From the NCBI RefSeq assembly GCF_016703145.1, contig NZ_JADJCO010000002.1, positions 124,001 to 188,000 of the forward strand: a stretch of DNA of 64,000 nucleotides, written 5' to 3'. The notes under the pieces were generated by a model that saw nothing but the letters and a program-made list of their open reading frames with translations, was not told the origin of the DNA and made no database searches. Each line of letters starts with the position of its first letter. Positions within the stretch are counted from its first letter, which is position 1. The position numbers and the translations under genes were made by a program. This DNA is from Ottowia sp. Lineage in GTDB: Bacteria > Pseudomonadota > Gammaproteobacteria > Burkholderiales > Burkholderiaceae_C. Positions 37,358 to 48,271 of this stretch are shown piece after piece.

Positions 37358-38017
37358 ATGAACCAGCCCTACCGCCGTTTCCTCGTCAAATCCACCGTCG
37401 CCGCCGCGCTGGGCGCGCTTGCCCTGGCCGCCGCGCCCTGGGCGCGCGCCGCCGAGGAGGCGCCCGACGCCATGGTGCAGCGCCTGTCCAGCGAGGTGCT
37501 GCAGATCATCCGCTCCGACAAGGCGATCCAGAACGGCGACATCGACCGCGTGATGGCGGTGGTGGACACCAAGATCATGCCCAACGTGAACTTCACGCGC
37601 ATGACCGCCTCGGCCACCGGCCCCGGCTGGCGCAAGGCCACGCCCGAGCAGCGTCAGAAGCTGCAGCAGGAGTTCAAGTCCCTGCTGGTGCGTACCTACG
37701 CCGGCGCGCTCCGGCAGGTCGGCGACCAGACCGTCGAGGTCCGGCCGATGCGTGCCGGCGCGGACGACAAGGAAGTGGTGGTGCGCACGCTGGTCAAGGG
37801 CAAGGGCGACCCGGTGCAGCTCGACTACCGCATGGAGCGCACCCCCGGCCAGGGCACCGGCTGGAAAATCTACGACCTGAACGTGCTGGGCGTGTGGCTG
37901 GTCGACAACTACCGCCCGCAGTTCGCGCAGCAGATCAACACCGGCGGCATCGACGCGCTGATCGGTGCGCTGGCCGAGCGCAACAAAACCAACCTCGCCG
38001 CCAACGGCAAAAACTGA
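37358..38017 (+). CDS. mlaC: periplasmic phospholipid carrier MlaC
   Basis: The 219-residue shuttle ferries a phospholipid between MlaA and MlaD. The signal peptide (residues 1-32) ends with PWARA-AEEAP. The ABC-transporter-auxiliary/MlaC fold follows: IMPNVNFTRMTASATGPGWRKATPEQRQ near 70-95, RTYAGALRQVGDQTV near 112, and a WKIYDLNVLGVWLVDNYRPQF end block near 168-190, which is typical. A 93-bp spacer separates it from mlaA, and mlaB follows after 9 bp. Confidence 0.93.
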   Translation: MNQPYRRFLVKSTVAAALGALALAAAPWARAAEEAPDAMVQRLSSEVLQIIRSDKAIQNGDIDRVMAVVDTKIMPNVNFTRMTASATGPGWRKATPEQRQKLQQEFKSLLVRTYAGALRQVGDQTVEVRPMRAGADDKEVVVRTLVKGKGDPVQLDYRMERTPGQGTGWKIYDLNVLGVWLVDNYRPQFAQQINTGGIDALIGALAERNKTNLAANGKN

Positions 38018-38026
38018 GCGCTCGCC

Positions 38027-38329
38027 GTGCTGGTGCTTCCCGTCGAGTTGACGCACGCCCAGGCCACCGCCTGCCTGGACCTGCTGCTGAAGGCCGCCCG
38101 GGCCGAGACGGACACGCAGGTGCTGGTCGATGCCACGCCGCTGGCGCGCTTCGATTCGTCGGCGCTGGCGGTGCTGCTGGCGGTGCGGCGCGAATGCCTG
38201 CATGACGGCAAGGGCTTCGCGGTGCACGGGCTGGCGCCGCGCCTGCGCGAGCTGGCGGGTCTGTACGGCGTCGGCGCTCTGCTGCCCGCCCCGGCGGCGG
38301 CGGCCGACGCGGTGCTGGCCGCGTCCTGA
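38027..38329 (+). CDS. mlaB: STAS-domain protein MlaB
   Basis: The 100-residue cytoplasmic STAS domain starts at GTG 38027. MlaB binds MlaF and supports assembly and activity of the transporter. The key segment VDATPLARFDSSALAVLLAV (about residues 33-54) contains the conserved DSSALA loop where STAS proteins carry the partner-contacting Ser/Thr. Short length and position at the end of the mla operon support the call. Confidence 0.87.
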   Translation: MLVLPVELTHAQATACLDLLLKAARAETDTQVLVDATPLARFDSSALAVLLAVRRECLHDGKGFAVHGLAPRLRELAGLYGVGALLPAPAAAADAVLAAS

Positions 38330-38362
38330 GGCCCCGCAGCCGCTCGAAAACCCTCGAAAACG

Positions 38363-38368
38363 TACAAT
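38363..38368 (+). promoter_or_regulatory. -10-like TACAAT before the ABC exporter gene
   Basis: TACAAT overlaps an upstream ATG at 38367 and lies 11 bases before ATG 38379. If it is used as a -10 box, the message would start about at the second ATG and be nearly leaderless. Confidence 0.4.
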
Positions 38369-38378
38369 GGCGGGCTTC

Positions 38379-39325
<947 letters not shown>

Positions 39326-39329
<4 letters not shown>

Positions 39330-40132
39330 AGCAGGCCAGCGCCTTGGCCCCCCGCCTGCAGGCGGCGCCGGCCACCAACGACGGCTGGAAGATGCTGCTG
39401 AAGAAGGAGGTGCTGCGCTTCTGGCGCGTCGCCTTCCAGACCATCGCCGCGCCGGTGCTCACGGCCGTGCTGTACCTGATGATCTTCGGCCACGTGCTCA
39501 GCGGCCGCGTGGAGGTCTACCCCGGCGTCGGCTACGTCGCCTTCCTGGTGCCCGGCCTGGTGATGATGAGCGTGCTGCAGAACGCCTTCGCCAACAGCGC
39601 CTCCAGCCTGGTGCAGAGCAAGATCATGGGCAACCTGGTGTTCCAGCTGCTCACGCCCCTGTCGGCCTGGCACTGGTTCGTCGCCTACGTGGGCGCGGCC
39701 ATTGCGCGCGGGCTGCTGGTGGGGCTGGGCGTGTACCTGGTGACGCTGCTGTACGCGCCGCCGCGCGCCGCCGCCCCGCTGTGGATCGTCGTCTTCGCCC
39801 TGCTGGGCGCGGGGCTGATGGGCGTGCTGGGCCTGCTGGCCGGGCTGTGGGCCGACAAGTTCGACCAGATGGCCACGTTCCAGAACTTCATCGTCATGCC
39901 CATGACCTTCCTGGCCGGCGTGTTCTATTCCATCCACTCGCTGCCCGGCGTGTGGCAGGGCTTGAGCCACCTCAATCCGTTCTTCTACATGATCGACGGG
40001 TTCCGCTACGGCTTCTTCGGCGTCAGCGACGTCTCGCCCTGGCTCAGCCTGGCCATCGCGGGGGGCAGCCTGCTGGTGCTGGCCGCGTTGACGCAGCACC
40101 TGCTGAAGACCGGCTACAAACTCAGAAGTTGA
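39326..40132 (+). CDS. ABC-2 type exporter permease (YadH/NodJ-like)
   Basis: The 268-residue inner-membrane protein has six predicted membrane spans and an N-terminal amphipathic segment before LKKEVLRFWRVAFQT. Family blocks are ISAP-like TIAAPVLTAVLYLMIFGH near 38-55 and the C-terminal PMTFLAGVFYSIHSLPG with LNPFFYMIDGFRYGF near 200-235. It forms the exporter with the preceding ATPase. It ends 59 bases before the bolA gene; that gap carries a short inverted repeat-rich segment (GAGCGTGGAGCGTGGAGCG). Confidence 0.9.
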
Positions 40133-40191
40133 GCGTGGAGCGTGGAGCGAGAAATCCACCACGCCCCACGCCAAACGCGCAACGCAAAACA

Positions 40192-40434
40192 ATGACCGCC
40201 GACCAACTCAAGCAACTCATCGCCGCCGGCCTGGCGTGCGAGCACCTCGACGTCGAGGGCGACGGGCGCCACTGGTTCGCCACCATCGTCTCGGCCGAGT
40301 TCGAGGGCCAGCGCCCCATCGCCCGCCACCAGCGCGTATACGCCACGCTCGGCCAGCGCCTGCAGTCCGACGAGGTGCACGCGCTGTCGATGAAGACCCT
40401 GACGCCCACCGAATGGGCCGCGCGGCGCACGTGA
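40192..40434 (+). CDS. ibaG: BolA-family protein (IbaG type)
   Basis: The 80-residue protein shows the BolA fold. LDVEGDGRHWFATIVSAEF near 19-37 and the C-terminal HALSMKTLTPTEWAA match E. coli IbaG closely by recollection (HAVSIKAYTPAEWA). IbaG/BolA proteins bind a Fe-S cluster with monothiol glutaredoxins through a conserved His. In E. coli the gene is also just upstream of murA behind mla, supporting the assignment. Confidence 0.9.
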   Translation: MTADQLKQLIAAGLACEHLDVEGDGRHWFATIVSAEFEGQRPIARHQRVYATLGQRLQSDEVHALSMKTLTPTEWAARRT

Positions 40435-40437
40435 TTA

Positions 40438-40490
40438 CTATTTATTTGATAGCTGCCTGTGCATATTTGGTGCGGGCTGATGGCCAACTT
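40438..40490 (-). repeat. family A dispersed repeat between bolA and murA
   Basis: Reverse orientation: read on the minus strand it gives GGCCATCAGCCCGCACC, AGGCAGCTATCAAATAAATAG, the shared core and tail. It fills the 77-bp spacer. Confidence 0.7.
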
Positions 40491-40511
40491 GATTCATAAA
40501 CCCCGCCAACC

Positions 40512-41782
<1,271 letters not shown>

Positions 41783-41786
<4 letters not shown>

Positions 41787-42433
41787 TTACCCTCGCCCTC
41801 TCCAAAGGCCGCATCTTCGACGAGACCCTGCCGTTGCTGGCCGCCGCCGGCATCGAGGTCACGGAAGACCCCGAAACCTCGCGCAAGCTCATCCTGCCCA
41901 CCAGCCAGCCCGGCGTGCGCGTGGTGCTGGTGCGCGCCAGCGACGTGCCCACCTACGTCGAATACGGCGGCGCCGACCTGGGCGTGACCGGCAAGGACGT
42001 GCTCATCGAGCACGGCGGCGCCGGCCTGTACCAGCCGCTCGATTTGCGCATCGCCAGGTGCCACATGGCCGTGGCCGCGCCCGCCGGCTTCGACTACGCC
42101 CGCGCCGTGCGCCAGGGCAGCCGCATCACCGTGGCCACCAAGTACACCGCCATCGCGCGCGAGTTCTTCGCCGACAAGGGCGTGCACGTCGATCTGATCA
42201 AGCTCTACGGCAGCATGGAGCTGGCCCCGCTCACCGGCCTGGCCGACGCCATCGTCGACCTGGTCAGCACCGGCAAGACGCTCAAGGCCAACCACCTGGT
42301 CGAGGTCGAGCACGTCATGGACATCAGCGCCCGCCTGGTCGTCAACCAGGCCGCGCTCAAGCTCAAGACCGACGGCATTCGCCGCATCATCGACGCGTTT
42401 GCCGCTGCCGTGCCGCAGGCCGAATCAGTATGA
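41783..42433 (+). CDS. hisG: ATP phosphoribosyltransferase, short form
   Basis: This is the first step of histidine synthesis. The 216-residue short form lacks the C-terminal regulatory domain, so it would need HisZ as partner; hisZ is not in the window. Motifs are LALSKGRIFDETLPLL at the start, ADLGVTGKDVL near 65, and the PRPP loop DAIVDLVSTGKTLKAN near 153-168. The ATG overlaps the murA stop, and its own stop overlaps hisD (ATGA). Confidence 0.95.
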
Positions 42434-43795
42434 AATTGATAGCTGCTCCCGCAAGACTGTCCACGGCCCGTGCCGACTTCGAGCAAGATTTCGCCCAGCG
42501 CCTGCACTGGTCCGCCGACACCGACGCCGCCATCGAGCAGCGCGTGGCCGACATCCTGGCCGACGTGCGTGCGCGCGGCGACGTGGCGGTGCTGGAATAC
42601 ACCGCGCGCTTCGACGGCGTGCAGGCGCCCGACATGGCCGCGCTGGAGTTGAAGGCCGATGAGCTGAAAGTCGCCTTTGACGGCCTGCCCGCCGATCAGC
42701 GCGAGGCGCTGCAGGCCGCCGCCGCGCGCATTCGCCGATACCACGAATGGCAAAAAACGCAGGGCGGCGAAACGGCGACCTACCGCGACGAAGATGGCAC
42801 CTTGCTGGGCCAGAAGGTCACGCCGCTGGACCGCGTGGGCATCTACGTGCCGGGCGGCAAGGCGGCTTACCCGTCCAGCTTGCTGATGAATGCCATTCCC
42901 GCGCACGTGGCCGGTGTGGCGGAAATCATCATGGTCATGCCCACGCCCGTGCGCGGCAGCGTGGCCACGGGCGGCACGGGCACGGCCACGGCGGCGGGGG
43001 GCGAGCGCAATGAGTTGGTGCTGGCCGCCGCCCACGTGGCCGGCGTCACGCGCGCCTTCACCATCGGCGGCGCGCAGGCCATCGGCGCGCTGGCCTACGG
43101 CACCGCCACGATCCCCAAGGTGGACAAGATCACCGGCCCCGGCAATGCCTACGTGGCCAGCGCCAAGAAGCGCGTGTTCGGCCAAGTCGGCATCGACATG
43201 ATCGCCGGGCCGAGCGAGATCCTGGTGCTGGCCGACGGCAGCACGCCGCCCGACTGGGTGGCGATGGATCTGTTCAGCGCAGGCCGAGCACGACGAGCTG
43301 GCGCAGTCCATCCTGCTGTGCCCCGACGCCGCCTACATCGACGCCGTGCAGGCCGCCATCGACCGCCTGCTGCCCGACATGCCGCGCGCCGAAATCATCG
43401 CCAAGAGCCTGACCGGGCGCGGCGCGCTGATCCTCACCAAGGACATGGAAGAAGCCTGCGCCATCGCCAACCGCATCGCCCCCGAACACCTGGAAGTGAG
43501 CAGCCGCGACCCGCGCCGCTGGGAGCCGCTGCTGCGCCACGCCGGCGCCATCTTCCTGGGCGCCTACACCAGCGAATCGCTGGGCGATTACTGCGCCGGC
43601 CCCAACCACGTGCTGCCCACCAGCGGCACGGCGCGCTTCTCGTCGCCGCTGTCGGTGTACGACTTCCAGAAGCGCAGCAGCCTGATCGAGGTGAGCGCGC
43701 GGGGCGTCCAGGCGCTGGGCCGCATCGCCAGCGTGCTGGCGCATGGCGAGGGTCTGCAGGCGCATGCGCGCGCGGCGGAGATGCGGTTGAAATGA
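42430..43795 (+). CDS. hisD: histidinol dehydrogenase (single-base frameshift near 43279)
   Basis: This zinc enzyme carries out the last two oxidations of histidine synthesis. Motifs are VGIYVPGGKAAYPSSLLMN near 136, TIPKVDKITGPGN near 230, IAGPSEILVLAD near 257, and PEHLEV and AGPNHVLPTSGTARFSSPL in the C-terminal half. At 43279 an extra G (FS-QAEHDELA expected) moves the frame; removing it gives about 454 residues ending at 43795. A Gly/Thr-rich insert (GSVATGGTGTATAAGG) near 176-191 is longer than I expect for the family. The first codons (MKLIAAPARL) coincide with a partial family A repeat in reverse orientation. The frameshift is probably an error. Confidence 0.92.
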
Positions 43796-43843
43796 GCGCG
43801 GCGCCAGAAGATCCGCCGCCGTTCGTCTGTTTTGGAATAAAAA

Positions 43844-43896
43844 AGGCCTTTAGCCAGCGCGAATAAAGCGTCTGAAGCTATCAAATATGTAGCTTT
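43844..43896 (+). repeat. family A dispersed repeat after hisD
   Basis: GGCCTTTAGCCAGCGC, GAATAAAGCG and TGAAGCTATCAAATATG match the core. It marks the left edge of the insert that separates hisD from hisC. Confidence 0.75.
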
Positions 43897-44000
43897 CGGC
43901 GAGCCGCGCATGGGCGTCCGCCCACTCGGTGAAATAGCCCCTGTCGCCGCCGGCTGTGGGGGTGTACTCGCTGGGGCATGCAGATGGGGAGAGCGGGGAG

Positions 44001-44762
44001 TTACCGCCGCACCATCACTCGGTACGTGAACTGGTCCGGCCGGAAATACACGTCGGAATACAGCAGCGCAAGTCCCGTCAGGTCATAGGGAACGAAGCGC
44101 ATGTACAGCAGGGGCGCGTCGGCGGGAACGCCCAGCAGCAAGCCGCGGATCCTCCCGGCTTTCACCGCGGTGGCGGAGATCTGCGTGCGGTCCAGCCGGA
44201 AGTCCAGATCCTCTTCAAGCAGGGTCATGGCGTCTTCCTGCGCCAGCCGCTGGGCCAGGATGTCGCGGCCCAGGGTGGGTTCGTAGAAGGTGTGGACGAA
44301 GGCGGCCGGCACGCCGTCGATCGTGCGCAGCGTGCGCACGACGGACACGGGAGCACCGGGCGCCAGCTTGAGCGCCCGGGCCGCTCGGACCGGGGCCGGG
44401 CCGGTGCGCGTGCTGAGCGTGTGTCCAGCGCCCGCGCGGCCGTGGGTGCGCAGTATTTCGTTGAACCCCGCGAGCATGCCCAGGCGCGGCGCATCGGCGG
44501 GGCGGGTGACGAAACTGCCTTTGCCGTTGAGGGTCTCGATCAGACCCTCGGCCTGCAGTTCGTTCAGCGCTTGCCGCACCGTGATCCGGCTGACGCCAAA
44601 GGCCTGCTGCATCTGCGCTTCGGAGGGCAGCTTCTGGCCCGCCGGCAGACGCTTTTCGAGGATGTCCTGACGCAGGCGCGCCTTGATCTGCGCGAAAAGA
44701 GGCCGTGCCGCCGCGGCCGGCGCATCGGCGCCGGAGCGCGCGCGGTCGTTGAGGTGGGTCAT
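44001..44762 (-). CDS. GntR-family regulator, HutC/UTRA subfamily
   Basis: The 253-residue protein has a winged helix domain at residues 22-88 (PLFAQIKARLRQDILEKRLP, LPSEAQMQQAFGVSRITVRQ) and a UTRA effector domain at about 100-248 (MRFVPYDLTGLALLYSDVYF). UTRA domains bind small molecules and often acyl or sugar derivatives. It is divergent from the Bug/acyl-CoA operon, and the 167-bp spacer contains two 16-bp palindromes, so it very likely represses that operon and itself. Confidence 0.9.
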   Translation of the reverse strand: MTHLNDRARSGADAPAAAARPLFAQIKARLRQDILEKRLPAGQKLPSEAQMQQAFGVSRITVRQALNELQAEGLIETLNGKGSFVTRPADAPRLGMLAGFNEILRTHGRAGAGHTLSTRTGPAPVRAARALKLAPGAPVSVVRTLRTIDGVPAAFVHTFYEPTLGRDILAQRLAQEDAMTLLEEDLDFRLDRTQISATAVKAGRIRGLLLGVPADAPLLYMRFVPYDLTGLALLYSDVYFRPDQFTYRVMVRR

Positions 44763-44815
44763 GAGCGCCTTTGGGACATGCCGGGTGGGAATGGGTGCAG
44801 TTTAGCGTCGAGCCA

Positions 44816-44831
44816 GCCTGTCATATCAGGT
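44816..44831. promoter_or_regulatory. GntR-type operator 1
   Basis: GCCTGTCATATCAGGT is an imperfect 16-bp palindrome. Together with 44853-44868 it gives the consensus RCCTRTCATRWCAGGT. Confidence 0.65.
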
Positions 44832-44852
44832 ATTGATCCGAGCTCGAAATCG

Positions 44853-44868
44853 ACCTATCATGACAGGT
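44853..44868. promoter_or_regulatory. GntR-type operator 2
   Basis: ACCTATCATGACAGGT is a 16-bp palindrome with one mismatched pair. It is 37 bp centre to centre from operator 1, about three and a half helix turns. Confidence 0.65.
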
Positions 44869-44929
44869 GACAAGAAAAGCCGGTGGATATCCCCAACCGG
44901 CGCATCCCTTCACCTCAAGGAGACATTCG

Positions 44930-45895
44930 ATGAACCGTCGGTACCTGTTCCGGACCCTGGCCGCCCTCGGCGCCATGACAACCCTGGCCGCATCAGCCCA
45001 TGCCGCGGATGCCTATCCTTCAAAGCCCATCAAGATCCTGGTGCCCTACGCGGCCGGCGGGGTCGTGGACGTGCAGACACGCGCCATGACGCAGACCATG
45101 TCCGAAGTGCTGAAGGCGCCCATCGTGGTGGAGCCCAAGCCCGGCGCCAGCGGCAGCATTGCCGCCGAAGCGGCTTCCCTGGCCGCTCCGGACGGTTACA
45201 CCCTGATCGTGTCGGCCAGTTTCATGAACACGGCCCCGCTGCTGGAAAACAACCTGCGCTGGTCGCCCAAGCAATTCACCCCGGTGGGACGATTCGCCCT
45301 CTCGCCCAGCTATTTCGTGGTGCCGGCCACCTCGCCCGCCCGCACCGTGAAGGAATTCGTCGAGATGGCCAAGAAGTCGGCCAAGACGCTGCGATACGCC
45401 AACGGCGGCAACGGCACGCCGCAGCAAATTTCCAACGAATTGTTCGCGCACGAGGCGGGCATCCACCTGGACCCGGTGATGTACAAGGGCGCGCCGCCTT
45501 CGGTGCCCGACCTGATCAACGGCCTGGTTGCCATGACGGTGTTGCCTTCCTCGGTGGCCCACCCGCAAGTCCACGGAGGGAAATTGCGCGCCCTGGCCAA
45601 CATGAGCAGCACGCGCTCGCCCCAACTGCCCGACGTGCCGACCATCGCGGAAGCCGGCTATCCCGGGGCCACCGTGCTCTCCTGGTATGGACTGCACGCG
45701 CCGGCCGGAACACCGCCGGAGGTGATCCACATCCTGGAGGCGGCCATGCGGCAGGCTTGCGCCACGGCCGAAGTCAAGCAGCGCCTGACCGCCGCCGGTG
45801 GGGAAGAGGCTTTCCTGGGCACCAAGGACTTTTCGGCTTTTCTCGCCAAGGATGCCGAGCAGTGGGCCAGGGCCGTGAAAGTGATCTCCAAATGA
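44930..45895 (+). CDS. Bug-family (TctC-like) substrate-binding protein
   Basis: The 321-residue periplasmic protein has a signal peptide MNRRYLFRTLAALGAMTTLA cut after AHA. Family blocks are YPSKPIKILVPYAAGGVVD, VVEPKPGASGS, APDGYTLIVS and LPDVPTIAEAGYPG. An AAGGAG site at 44917-44922 supports ATG 44930. It is first in the GntR-controlled operon and overlaps the next gene by 4 bp. It presumably captures the acid that the downstream CoA enzymes degrade. Confidence 0.92.
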   Translation: MNRRYLFRTLAALGAMTTLAASAHAADAYPSKPIKILVPYAAGGVVDVQTRAMTQTMSEVLKAPIVVEPKPGASGSIAAEAASLAAPDGYTLIVSASFMNTAPLLENNLRWSPKQFTPVGRFALSPSYFVVPATSPARTVKEFVEMAKKSAKTLRYANGGNGTPQQISNELFAHEAGIHLDPVMYKGAPPSVPDLINGLVAMTVLPSSVAHPQVHGGKLRALANMSSTRSPQLPDVPTIAEAGYPGATVLSWYGLHAPAGTPPEVIHILEAAMRQACATAEVKQRLTAAGGEEAFLGTKDFSAFLAKDAEQWARAVKVISK

Positions 45896-47070
45896 AGCAT
45901 CTGGCCAGCACGCGCTCGGGCGACGCGTACGCAGCCTTGATCGACAACCTTCGCGATTTCATCGACACCGAGGTCATCCCGCGTGAAAACCTGGAGACGG
46001 CCCAGGACGGCGACGAGACACGCCGCATCGCCCGGGATTTGCAGGCGCTGGCCCAGGCGCGCGGCCTGGGCGCGCCCCGTGGCCGGCGCGAAGACGGGGG
46101 CCTGGCGCTGTCCTGGACGGAATGCTGCGCCTACCTGGAACAGGCCGGCCGCAGCTTTCTGGGCCCCCTGGCGCTGCGCTGCGCGCCGCCGACACAGCCG
46201 GACGTGTTCGCGCTTGAAAGCCTGGCCAGCCCGGCCCAGCGCGAGCGCTACCTGCTGCCGCTGATGCGCGGCGAGCGCGCCTCCTGCTTCGCCATGACGG
46301 AGCCGGCGCCCGGCGTCGGCTCCGACCCCCGCATGCTCGCCACCTCCGCGCGCCGAACCCCCGACGGCTGGGTGATCGACGGACACAAGTGGTTCATCTC
46401 GGGGGCCATGCGCGCGGATTTCGCCATCGTCGTGGCCCGTACTGAATCCGGCTCCTCGTGGTTCCTGGTGGACGTGGACACGCCGGGTTTTCGGATCGTG
46501 CGCGATATCCCCACCATGGAGCCCTTCGACATGGGCGGGCACGCCGAGATACTGCTCCAGGACCTGCATGTACCGGCCGACGCACTGATCGGCGAGGAGG
46601 GCAAGGGTCTCGCGCATTCGCAGCTGCGGCTGGAAGGCGCGCGACTGTTCCACTGCATGCGCTACATCGGGCTGGCGTCGCGCGCGATGGGCATCGCGCA
46701 AGAGTACGCCTGCCGACGCGAATCGCAGGGCGTCAAGCTGGCCGATCACCAGATGGTGCAGGCCATGGTGGCGGACGCGCACATCCAGCTGTATGCCGCC
46801 AGGCAGATGACCCTGGACGTGGCGCGCCGGCTCGACGCGGGCGAATCCATTCGCCATCACTCGTCCATGGCCAAGGTATTCGTTGCCGAAGCCGTTTACC
46901 AGGTGGCCGATTCCGCGGTGCAGATGTGCGGGGCGCTGGGCGTTTCAGAGGACATCCCGGTGTCCATGATTCTGCGCATGCTGCGGCCGTTCCGCATCTA
47001 CGACGGCGCGTCGGAAGTGCACCGCGCGGCCATCGCCCGCCGTGCGCTGAACCATGGGCTGGCGGCCTGA
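45892..47070 (+). CDS. acyl-CoA dehydrogenase (ACAD10/11-like), operon member 1
   Basis: The 392-residue flavoprotein has the flavin-contact block CFAMTEPAPGVGSDP near 132-146 and WVIDGHKWFISGA near 161. The C-terminal catalytic region reads RPFRIYDGASEVHRAAIARR near 365-385. Medium-chain enzymes have Glu in Y-E-G-T at this place; here the residue is Asp, as in ACAD10/11-type proteins. It forms C-C double bonds in an acyl-CoA. The substrate is unknown. It overlaps the Bug gene and is 13 bp before the next dehydrogenase. Confidence 0.88.
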   Translation: MKHLASTRSGDAYAALIDNLRDFIDTEVIPRENLETAQDGDETRRIARDLQALAQARGLGAPRGRREDGGLALSWTECCAYLEQAGRSFLGPLALRCAPPTQPDVFALESLASPAQRERYLLPLMRGERASCFAMTEPAPGVGSDPRMLATSARRTPDGWVIDGHKWFISGAMRADFAIVVARTESGSSWFLVDVDTPGFRIVRDIPTMEPFDMGGHAEILLQDLHVPADALIGEEGKGLAHSQLRLEGARLFHCMRYIGLASRAMGIAQEYACRRESQGVKLADHQMVQAMVADAHIQLYAARQMTLDVARRLDAGESIRHHSSMAKVFVAEAVYQVADSAVQMCGALGVSEDIPVSMILRMLRPFRIYDGASEVHRAAIARRALNHGLAA

Positions 47071-47083
47071 CAGGGAGACAAGC

Positions 47084-48271
47084 ATGTTCACTACGACGGA
47101 TCTCGATCAGTTCCGCCAGGACGTGCGGCAGTTCGTGCGCGAACAACTGCCGCCCGATCTGCGCCAAACCGTTCGCCAGGGCCAGCAGCCCACGCCGCCC
47201 CAACTGATCGGCTGGCACGAGCGGCTGGCGGCCGCGGGCGTCCTGGTGCCGCACTGGCCCGTTCAATGGGGCGGGCGTGGCTGGACGGTCGCGCAGCAGA
47301 TGGTTTTCGACGAAGAAATGGCCCTGGGCGGCGCGCCCGAGCTGAGCAGCATCACTTTCGACATGATCGGCCCGGTGCTGATGCGCTACGGCAGCGCCGA
47401 TCAGCAGCAGCGCTTCCTGCCGGCCATTGCCTCCGGGCGCCAGTGGTGGTGCCAGGGCTACTCGGAGCCCAATGCCGGCTCCGACCTGGCCGGGCTGGCG
47501 ACGCGCGCCGAGCGCGAGGGCGACGACTACGTCGTCAATGGCTCCAAGATCTGGACCTCCTATGCGCAGTACGCCGACTGGCTCTTCGTGCTGGTGCGCA
47601 CCGAGCGGGGTGGCAAGCCGCAAGAGGGCATCAGCTTCCTGTTGGCCGAGATGAGCTCGCCCGGCATCACCGTGCGGCCGATCGTCGGCATCCACGGCTG
47701 GCCGGTGTTTTGCGAAGTGTTCTTCGACAACGTGCGCGTCCCGGTCGATCAGCGCATCGGCGAGGAAAACCAAGGCTGGACCGTCGCCAAGTCGCTGCTG
47801 GAGTTCGAGCGGCTCAAGCTGGCGCGCATCGGAGAGAACAAGCGCCGCATGGCCCGCGTGCGCGAGATCGCGCTGTCGCGCCGGCGCGGCGGCCGCCGGG
47901 TGGCCGATCTACCCTGGTTCCGCGAGCGCTTCGCCGAGCTTGAATCGCGCCTGATCGCGCTGGAAGCCAACGCGGCACGTTTCGTGGCGCGCCAGGCGGC
48001 CGGCGAGCGGCTGGGGGCCGAGGTGTCGATGCTCAAGATGCGCGGCAGCCGCTTGATCCAGCTCTGGGAAGAATTGATCGTGGACGCCCTCGGCCCCGAG
48101 GCCATGCCACTGTCTCCGCCGTGGCTGGCCGGCGCGGCCGATGCCGCGCCGCAAGACGCGCTGGCGGGCACGGCGTCATCCCGGCGGTTCCTGGCGCGCG
48201 GTTACACCATCGCCGGCGGCACGAGCGAGATTCAGCACAACATCATCGCCAAGCAGGTGCTCGCGCTATGA
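47084..48271 (+). CDS. acyl-CoA dehydrogenase, large/catalytic partner of a heteromeric pair
   Basis: The 395-residue protein shows WPVQWGGRGW near 58-67, CQGYSEPNAGSDLA near 122-135 and DYVVNGSKIWTSYA near 148. Its C-terminal segment is YTIAGGTSEIQHNIIAKQVL, lacking the usual Glu at the Y-E-G-T place. Adjacent, overlapping dehydrogenase pairs like this one resemble PimC/PimD or the actinobacterial alpha2-beta2 FadE pairs, which take bulky or dicarboxylic acyl-CoAs. It overlaps the third dehydrogenase by 4 bp. The pairing is inferred. Confidence 0.88.
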   Translation: MFTTTDLDQFRQDVRQFVREQLPPDLRQTVRQGQQPTPPQLIGWHERLAAAGVLVPHWPVQWGGRGWTVAQQMVFDEEMALGGAPELSSITFDMIGPVLMRYGSADQQQRFLPAIASGRQWWCQGYSEPNAGSDLAGLATRAEREGDDYVVNGSKIWTSYAQYADWLFVLVRTERGGKPQEGISFLLAEMSSPGITVRPIVGIHGWPVFCEVFFDNVRVPVDQRIGEENQGWTVAKSLLEFERLKLARIGENKRRMARVREIALSRRRGGRRVADLPWFRERFAELESRLIALEANAARFVARQAAGERLGAEVSMLKMRGSRLIQLWEELIVDALGPEAMPLSPPWLAGAADAAPQDALAGTASSRRFLARGYTIAGGTSEIQHNIIAKQVLAL

